Origin: Siphonodentalium dalli
Lineage: Eukaryota > Mollusca > Scaphopoda > Gadilida > Siphonodentaliidae
DNA length: 64,000 bases
Assembly (NCBI GenBank): GCA_032622095.1
Contig: CP136061.1
Span: 44,895,797 to 44,959,796, forward strand
Direction: 5' to 3'
Of the stretch, positions 59,301 to 64,000 are shown piece after piece (within the stretch, counting starts at the first letter, position 1; each line of letters begins with the position of its first letter). The notes beneath the pieces were generated by a model. That model saw only the letters and a list, made by a program, of their open reading frames with translations, was not told the origin of the DNA and did not search any database. Made by a program: the position numbers and the translations under genes.

Positions 59301-60762
59301 ATGAGATTGGGGTCACCATTCGGGATATTTAAAAAAATTGAATTCCTTTAGCATTTTCATAATTTCAACAACAGAATTAAAATATTTATGATCAGCTATC
59401 ACAGAAACATGCAAGTTTGATAACAAATTTTAATTAAAAATGTTTAATATTATTTCTGTTTTATTTATAGATTGGCTGTAATGCTGTTAGCTGGGCACCA
59501 GCCGTTGCCCCAAACAGTCTGTTCGATCAAGGAGGAAAACAGACTCCTGTGAAACGCATCGTCTCTGGCGGATGTGACAACCTAGTCAAAATCTGGTGGT
59601 GAGTTCAAGTTATATTGTGCGCTTATTATACCCCCATAGGGATCAGCTTGTCCTTCTGTCCCTCCATCCGTCCGTGGATGCAATTTTGTCCTAGTTTTTA
59701 TTCACACATTTTTGACACAGATATTTAGTACTGTTGGAACCTGTGCACCTGCAATTATGAGATCTTTCCGCCTTTTTGTAGTGGAATTATCCTCCTTTTT
59801 TGACAGTCCCACCTCTAGTTTACATTCTCCAGCAGTGTAAAAAGCTGATAAAATTAATATGTCATGAGTATTAATTCAATAGCAAGAAAACAACAGTCGT
59901 ACATGATTTCCTCACACTACATATTACCCATCAATCCAAAAAATGTGACATTTGTTAATTACCTATTGTGAGCTTTTCAAGGAATAAGTCGGTCGCAGGA
60001 AGAACATTGAGTTATGATGTTTCGATGTTTACGTCATAATTACTCAGAGTTTATGTCTCTGTTTACTTCGATATCTGATAATTTACTCAGACATATCAAT
60101 ATGGCTGATTGGTGCGTCGACGCTAAAAAAAAACCTGTTTTCAATAGTTAACCCTTCCATGACTGGAGATTCCTAAGATTTTGCGAAAACTCTGTGCCAA
60201 TGCATTCTCTTATATATGAGAATCTCCCATAGGGAGCCTCGTATATATAAGAAAATACATTGGCCTAACAATATTTACCTTGTAAGCCAGTGTATTCTCT
60301 TATACATGCGAGGCTTCCTATGGCCTAATACTATTTACCTTGACCTTATAAGCCTGTGCATTCTTGTATAAAGTGAGACTTCCTATGGGAGACTCGCATA
60401 TATATGAAAATGCACTGGCACATGATTTTTAATGCTGCACCAGCGCATCTCCCATCATGAAAAGTTAATAGCTGTGCTACATGTATGTGCCGATTGCAAG
60501 TCGTGACAAAAGCTTAATATTGGCAGCATGGGAGTTCATCTCGCTCACCTGTCATGTTCTGAGTGATCCAAACTCCACATTGATGACTTGAGTCCTTGTT
60601 CAAATATGAGTGGGACATACCTCTTATCTTCACAGTTATAAGGAAGAGGATGGGCAATGGGTTGAAGAACAGAAACTAGAAGGACACAGTGACTGGGTCA
60701 GGGACGTAGCATGGGCGCCATCTATCGGTCTTCCAAGGAGCATGATAGCGAGCTGCTCACAG
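50291..60762 (+). CDS. SEC13: SEC13 gene, exons 2-8 (start and end outside what was found)
   Basis: SEC13 is a six-bladed WD-repeat propeller that pairs with Sec31 in the COPII coat and with the Nup107-160 complex of the nuclear pore, and also serves in GATOR2. Exons: 2 50291-50335, 3 51832-51941, 4 53916-54070, 5 57345-57434, 6 58762-58805, 7 59471-59598, 8 60636-60762. All borders are GT-AG and all phases join in one frame. Conserved stretches include [87 protein letters not shown] and [19 protein letters not shown]. These cover roughly the first two thirds of the approximately 320-residue protein. Exon 1, probably ending at the start Met, was not located, and the exons after ASCSQ must lie beyond the window. 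Exons 5 and 8 sit at the edges of large tandem expansions. The identity is secure. Confidence 0.95.
50336..51442 (+). other. SEC13 intron, no feature recognised
   Basis: AT-rich, with A- and T-homopolymers near 50540-50600 and 51045-51130. No element or exon was recognised. Confidence 0.4.
51443..51696. mobile_element. MITE family B
   Basis: TTAACCCTTTCATGACTGGA at the left and CACCATGAAAGGATTAA at the right. Both hairpins have lost part of their stems. Confidence 0.75.
51832..51941 (+). CDS. SEC13: SEC13 exon 3
   Basis: Acceptor TTGTTCTATTTCAG, 110 bases, donor GTATGT. It encodes [20 protein letters not shown] and [16 protein letters not shown], the first WD blade. Confidence 0.95.
52167..53368. 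mobile_element. MITE family G, long form, in SEC13 intron 3
   Basis: TACTCTCGTGTGCCAAATAA at the left and TTATTTGGCACGCGAGAGTA at the right. Subterminal blocks of AGTACAGGGCGGAATAATAG are repeated several times in the left arm and inverted or varied near 53250-53340. About 1.2 kb with no transposase. Confidence 0.8.
53916..54070 (+). CDS. SEC13: SEC13 exon 4
   Basis: Acceptor CAATATACAG, 155 bases, donor GTATAT. It encodes [33 protein letters not shown] and [10 protein letters not shown]. Confidence 0.95.
54180..54425. repeat. Dispersed repeat, copy 1
   Basis: TCTGTCCATGCGTCTGTCTG, GATAACTTTATTAAG and ATGGCCCTTTGTTG...TGTATTTTGCCACGTCC. The last block recurs at 63053-63100. Confidence 0.6.
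54426..55308 (+). other. SEC13 intron, no feature recognised
   Basis: AT-rich, with a short ATAAACAT-type tandem near 54600-54660. No exon was supported. Confidence 0.4.
55309..55700. mobile_element. Non-coding element with inverted ends
   Basis: TTAGGCCAAAGAAAA at the left and TTTTCTTTGGCCTTA at the right, with inner inverted-like blocks CCTACCTACC and GGTAACCC. About 390 bp. Confidence 0.55.
56149..56283. repeat. Foldback palindrome beside the exon 5 array
   Basis: GAGTTATGTTGGGATATAAG through TTTGATTCACAA pairs with the inverse at 56223-56283 around a loop of about 14 bases. It ends 25 bp before the first 83-bp repeat. Confidence 0.85.
56309..57381 (+). repeat. 83-bp array duplicating the SEC13 exon 5 acceptor and exon start
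   Basis: Thirteen units: the two leftmost are diverged, the next ones are almost identical, and the last is the true exon. Each unit carries the acceptor context ATCTTGTATCTTCAG and the first roughly 50 bases of exon 5 (TGAATTCAGTACAGTTTGCT onward). The second unit lost its AG (CTTAAG). Outer units share CATACTTTAATCAGG, while inner units have CATAATTTAATCAGG. Confidence 0.96.
57345..57434 (+). CDS. SEC13: SEC13 exon 5 (last copy of the 83-bp array)
   Basis: Acceptor TATCTTCAG, 90 bases, donor GTAAGA. It encodes [17 protein letters not shown], then [13 protein letters not shown]. Only this final copy continues into the CSSDGS part and a donor; the 12 upstream copies run into a TAA soon after LMLA. 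Confidence 0.92.
57603..57763. repeat. ~25-bp tandem repeat, about 6 copies
   Basis: GAGCTTATGATTTATGATTA followed by CATTT, with T/G alternation between units. Confidence 0.9.
58211..58361. mobile_element. MITE family A, solo palindrome with perfect 8-bp duplication
   Basis: CAAGCCTTGAAATATTGTG at the left and its inverse at the right. The 75-bp arms differ at only about four positions and meet at GCTATGCGG. ATCTTGCT flanks it on both sides (58203-58210 and 58362-58369). Confidence 0.92.
58398..58654. mobile_element. MITE family C
   Basis: TTAACCTTTTCTATAATAAA at the left, a central inverted pair around CATAGGTCGTTTG, and a worn right end near CATTTAGTGTTAAG. Confidence 0.7.
58762..58805 (+). 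CDS. SEC13: SEC13 exon 6
   Basis: Acceptor TATATTTATAG, 44 bases, donor GTTAGT. It encodes [15 protein letters not shown] across the junctions. Confidence 0.92.
59031..59250. mobile_element. MITE family C, right end lost
   Basis: TTAACCCTTTCTATACTAAA at the left, central pair GTTCAGATAAGTTCAGC and its inverse. It stops at AATAATAGACCATTTCAATC. Confidence 0.7.
59471..59598 (+). CDS. SEC13: SEC13 exon 7
   Basis: Acceptor TGTTTTATTTATAG, 128 bases, donor GTGAGT. It encodes [20 protein letters not shown], then [15 protein letters not shown]. Confidence 0.95.
60148..60468. mobile_element. MITE family B, with an extra hairpin fragment
   Basis: TTAACCCTTCCATGACTGG at the left and ATCATGAAAAGTTAA at the right. 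It contains three hairpin-like segments, one a partial internal duplication near 60310-60350. Confidence 0.7.
60636..60762 (+). CDS. SEC13: SEC13 exon 8 (first copy of the 55-bp array)
   Basis: Acceptor CTTATCTTCACAG, 127 bases, donor GTAAGC. It encodes [20 protein letters not shown] and [20 protein letters not shown], then SQ. Its end plus donor begins a tandem array. Confidence 0.95.
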
Positions 60763-61515
60763 GTAAGCATGTCAGAGGTATCTTTATCACACCCCCATGA
60801 TAGCGAGCTGCTCACAGGTAAGCATGTCAGAGTTATCTTTATCACACCCCCATGATAGCTAGCTGCTCACAGGTAAGCATGTCAGAGAGCGAGCTGCTCA
60901 CAGGTAAGCATGTCAGAGGTATCTTTATCACACCCCCATGATAGCGAGCTGCTCACAGGTAAGCATGTCAGAGTTATCTTTATCACACCCCCATGATAGC
61001 TAGCTGCTCACAGGTAAGCATGTCAGAGGTATCTTTATCACACCCCCATGATAGCGAGCTGCTCACAGGTAAGCATGTCAGAGGTATCTTTATCACAGGT
61101 AAGCATGTCAGAGTTATCTTTATCACACCCCCATGATAGCTAGCTGCTCACAGGTAAGCATGTCAGAGGTATCTTTATCACACCCCCATGATAGCGAGCT
61201 GCTCACAGGTAAGCATGTCAGAGTTATCTTTATCACACCCCCATGATAGCTAGCTGCTCACAGGTAAGCATGTCAGAGGTATCTTTATCACACCCCCATG
61301 ATAGCGAGCTGCTCACAGGTAAGCATGTCAGAGGTATCTTTATCACACCCCCATGATAGCTAGCTGCTCACAGGTAAGCATGTCAGAGGTATCTTTATCA
61401 CACCTCCATGATAGCGAGCTGCTCACAGGTAAGCATGTCAGAGGTATCTTTATCACACCCCCATGATAGCGAGCTGCTCACAGGTAAGCATGTCAGAGGT
61501 ATCTTTATCACACCT
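60747..61515 (+). repeat. 55-bp array duplicating the SEC13 exon 8 end and donor
   Basis: Fourteen copies of AGCTGCTCACAG|GTAAGC, counting the genuine exon end, plus one partial unit near 61095. The rest of each unit is ATGTCAGAGGTATC and TTTATCACACCCCCATGAT. Two alternating variants (AGCGAGC with GGTATC, AGCTAGC with GTTATC) suggest a higher-order dimer. Confidence 0.96.
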
Positions 61516-61536
61516 CCATTGGTTTATTTTTGAATA

Positions 61537-62230
61537 TTAGATTACATTACATACAGACATCTCTCGTCGAACTCTCTTCGATGGTGGCTCACCCAGTCTT
61601 AACCTCTCGATGTCGGTCAGTGCAGCCGTCTGGTCTTTCTGTAGGCACCGGATGGACAACCATAATCCCGGCTGGTCATGGCCGACGAGGTGGTTGTGGC
61701 CGTTGTTCCACGATTCACAGATGTTGTTGGTGCGGGATCTGTTGTCAACTGTGGCATCGTGGACATTCCAAACATCAACTGGGAATCTTGGCTTTGTCCG
61801 TTTCATAACAACCTTTCCGCCGTCTTTCGATACACGATAAGGTCCATTAACATAGTTCCTATCGAAGTAGTCAACCACATCCATAAGTTCTTCCAGAATA
61901 GTGTTCATCACGTGCTGCAAACCTAGTTTGACCTTGTCCTGTGGTAGAAATGCCAGACCGTTCAACATTCCAATGGCATGTTTTATGTCGTCATCACCTT
62001 TGTAAAGAGCGGAAAGTCCCAAGTTCTTGCACACGTCGCCAAGTGCTCTGGGTCAGATGGTAAAAACATCCATGAATTCTCAGTTAAGCCGAACATTGTC
62101 CTTACGGCGTTGTGAATGGTCGTCTCAAAGTCGCACGAAACTGACATCGGGTCTGGAGAGAGTTCCAACATTTTTGGTATAAGCATGACCGTCAAAACAT
62201 AATTTGTCACCACCACGATTGTTCTTAATC
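61537..62230 (-). pseudogene. FLYWCH/MULE-type transposase, deleted and frameshifted
   Basis: On the minus strand three frames together follow a MULE transposase: RGGDKLCFDGHAYTKN (FLYWCH-like zinc finger start, about 62170-62218), then MSVSCDFETTIHNAVRTMFG, then in another frame GCFYHLTQSTWRRVQELG, then the 165-residue frame ending at 61537 with LGLSALYKGDDD, LAFLPQDKV, NNICESWNNGHN and ERLRLGEPPSKR. At least two frameshifts separate these parts, and the segment between the zinc finger and the DFE motif, including the first catalytic Asp region, is deleted. It is not functional. It sits in the SEC13 intron after exon 8, antisense to the gene, directly after the 55-bp array. Confidence 0.82.
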
Positions 62231-62339
62231 AGTTCCATGATTGAAGATATGATTCCATGAATATTTTTGTTTATTGGGGGTTTAGGCCAGGGCCAGGGAG
62301 GATTTGAGAGGGGCGGAACCCCTCTCCTACAACCCACTT

Positions 62340-62990
62340 TGGACTGATGGACGGGGTTATGAAATGGTATAACATTTACATAACAATGATGAACATGAAA
62401 AAAAGATGATCTGGACATGTTTTGTTTTGGATTTCTTTTTCTTCCTTTTTTGGACTTCTTCTGTTGTTGTTGTTATTGTTGATCTTGAAGGGAGCACCAC
62501 ACCGATTGTTGCAAGTAGCCTGTCTTGTTCTTCCCATTTCTTATCATAGGCTGCCATTCTTTGGTCAAATTCCAGGTCTGTTTCCTTTCTGGTACGGGTG
62601 GAGCTAGTGCTGTTGTTGTTGCTGCCCGTGGAGATGGGGGGACACCGGGTTTAGATGGAATTCCGGTGTCCGAGGTGGTAGGGTGACCATCTCCACATCG
62701 AAGCTGGCGGCAGGAACATCGGGGGTGGTGTCCGCGTCCCTGTCTCAACTGGCCTCTATGACGGCAGGGGTGATGTGCGTCTCCCCTGGTCCGCTGACTC
62801 TGACCTCCGGGCAGGAGGGGCCATCTGGGCGTCTCTCAGATAGCTCCTGTCCCTGCGTCGACGAGAAGGAGTCTTTGTCTTCTTCTTCTTTCCTGTTCTG
62901 GTGGTGAAGTCCTTGTGTAGAACCGCAGGCCCCTGGTGATTTCCAGCTGCAACGGTCCTGTATTCCACTGATAGATGCACAAAGCCCCCC
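62340..62990 (-). pseudogene. Coding-like, GC-richer segment of unknown origin
   Basis: The segment is clearly less AT-rich than its surroundings. Minus-strand frames include RMAAYDKKWEEQDRLLATIG, then a Thr and Lys-rich stretch, SFDVEMVTLPPRTPEF with poly-Gln, and HKDFTTRTGKKKKTK with an Arg-rich tail. They lie in different frames separated by stops, as in a decayed low-complexity protein. It may be the upstream part of the MULE element or a second insertion. I do not recognise the family. Confidence 0.4.
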
Positions 62991-63117
62991 TTAGCATGGC
63001 TTAGAGACCAGCTAAGGGTATCCACAATGAGAAATCTATTTTCACCATAGTTATGGCCCTTTGTTGGAATTACCACGGGAGTATTTTGCCATGCCCTAGT
63101 GATGCTCTTGTTAATTT
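62991..63117. repeat. Dispersed repeat, copy 2
   Basis: CACCATAGTTATGGCCCTTT and GTATTTTGCCATGCCCTAG, followed by GATGCTCTTGTTA, match the end of the repeat at 54180-54425. Confidence 0.6.
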
Positions 63118-63128
63118 TTGGGCACTAT

Positions 63129-63330
63129 TTTAACCCTTTCTATACCAAAGTCTTTTTTTCATCTGGAGGGGGTGGTCAGGAAAAATAAGCAGACGACAGA
63201 TAATAAAATTGCAGCATAAGTCCTATTTTGGAGAGAAATGTTCAGATAAAAAGTTTGTTGAACTAATTACCTGAACATTTCCTATGGGATAAATACTCAT
63301 CAATGAGTATTTAGTATAGAAAGGGTTATT
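63129..63330. mobile_element. MITE family C
   Basis: TTAACCCTTTCTATACCAAA at the left and TAGTATAGAAAGGGTTA at the right, with an immediately following second, partial end (ACTCATCAATAAGTATTTAG). Confidence 0.75.
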
Positions 63331-63443
63331 AAGGTAACTACTCATCAATAAGTATTTAGTATACAAAGGATTAAAATAACATGGAAATTGTCTTTTCTAA
63401 AAACAATTGAATATATGATGAACCATATGTTACGATTAATCAT

Positions 63444-63713
63444 TTAACCCTTTCTATACTAAATGGATTTTCCCAGTCAGTTAAAAAGTGTACATCGGAA
63501 TGGTCTATTATTCATTTGGAGGGATGTCAAGGTGATAAAAACAGACAACAGATAAATAAAAGTGCAGAAGGAGCCCTATTTATTGAAGGAAATGTTTAGA
63601 TAAAATTCAACAAATGACCTATTTGTTAAATGACCTATTTGTTGAACTTATTATCTGAACATTTCCTATGAAATAACTACTCAGCAATGATGCTTTAGTA
63701 TAGAAAGGGTTAA
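63444..63713. mobile_element. MITE family C, complete copy
   Basis: TTAACCCTTTCTATACTAAA at the left and TTTAGTATAGAAAGGGTTAA at the right, with a small internal duplication of AAATGACCTATTTGTT. Confidence 0.85.
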
Positions 63714-63741
63714 ATTTGAGCAATAATCTACCATGTGTACA

Positions 63742-64000
63742 AGCCTGAGTTTAGTGTGTCTGTCGTTTGCAGAATGAGGTTCCCAGATGGTGAATTTAGT
63801 GACGCTATCCCGCATAGCGGGCTAGCATCACTAAATTCACCCTCTGGGAACCTCATTCTGCTTTGGCCTCATCTTCTCTGCAAAGTTTATTATCAAATTT
63901 CCATAGAAACGTCTTCACATAGATTCCATTTCTTTTTTAGTTTAGTTTTTCTATATCCACAAATTGGCAGACAACACAATGCATGATCGAGGTTCCCAAT
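63742..64000. mobile_element. MITE family A, left palindrome and spacer, cut by window end
   Basis: CAAGCCTGAGTTTAGTGTG, an intact palindrome through GGGAACCTCATTCTGC, then the family spacer. The right palindrome lies outside. Confidence 0.8.

Overview
The window is AT-rich, intron-rich animal nuclear DNA, dense in short transposable elements. The repeat content (foldback MITEs, TTAA-flanked elements, a tRNA-headed SINE, 'tatacccc...gtccgtccgtcc' repeats) suggests a marine lophotrochozoan, most likely a mollusc. That assignment is inference. Almost all short open frames in the window are chance or repeat-derived. The real coding sequence is in small exons, which I found by reading splice sites and conserved protein motifs.

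Two conserved genes lie head to head. On the minus strand (ATG at 43993, stop at 22887) is the OTU-family deubiquitinase OTUD5/DUBA; nine exons were found and one internal exon was not. On the plus strand (from 50291, running off the right end) is the WD-repeat protein SEC13; seven consecutive exons were found with consistent phases, but not the first exon and not the last ones. A third minus-strand gene is suggested by a clear terminal exon (12843-13026) and a possible first exon (17405-17445). I do not recognise it.

Mobile elements fill the rest. They include a partial non-LTR endonuclease (1-742), a large inverted-repeat element carrying a 20-bp minisatellite of about 72 copies (5762-8117), a pogo/Tigger derivative (18345-19290), two hAT-type derivatives (34124-35396; 42374-43343, the latter with a 61-G run), a SINE (47136-47541) and a broken MULE transposase (61537-62230). 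There are many copies of a few MITE families, labelled here: A (palindromes with 8-bp duplications), B (twin hairpins, TTAA ends), C and E (TTAA ends), D (perfect foldback, TA ends) and G (long terminal inverted repeats).

The most unusual feature is that tandem duplication has repeatedly struck exon-intron boundaries of the two conserved genes. SEC13 exon 5 has 13 copies of its acceptor plus exon start (83-bp unit). SEC13 exon 8 has 14 copies of its exon end plus donor (55-bp unit). OTUD5 exons 7, 9 and 10 have smaller duplications at their edges. OTUD5 exon 1 also appears to carry one or two single-base insertions next to its conserved acidic Ser motif.
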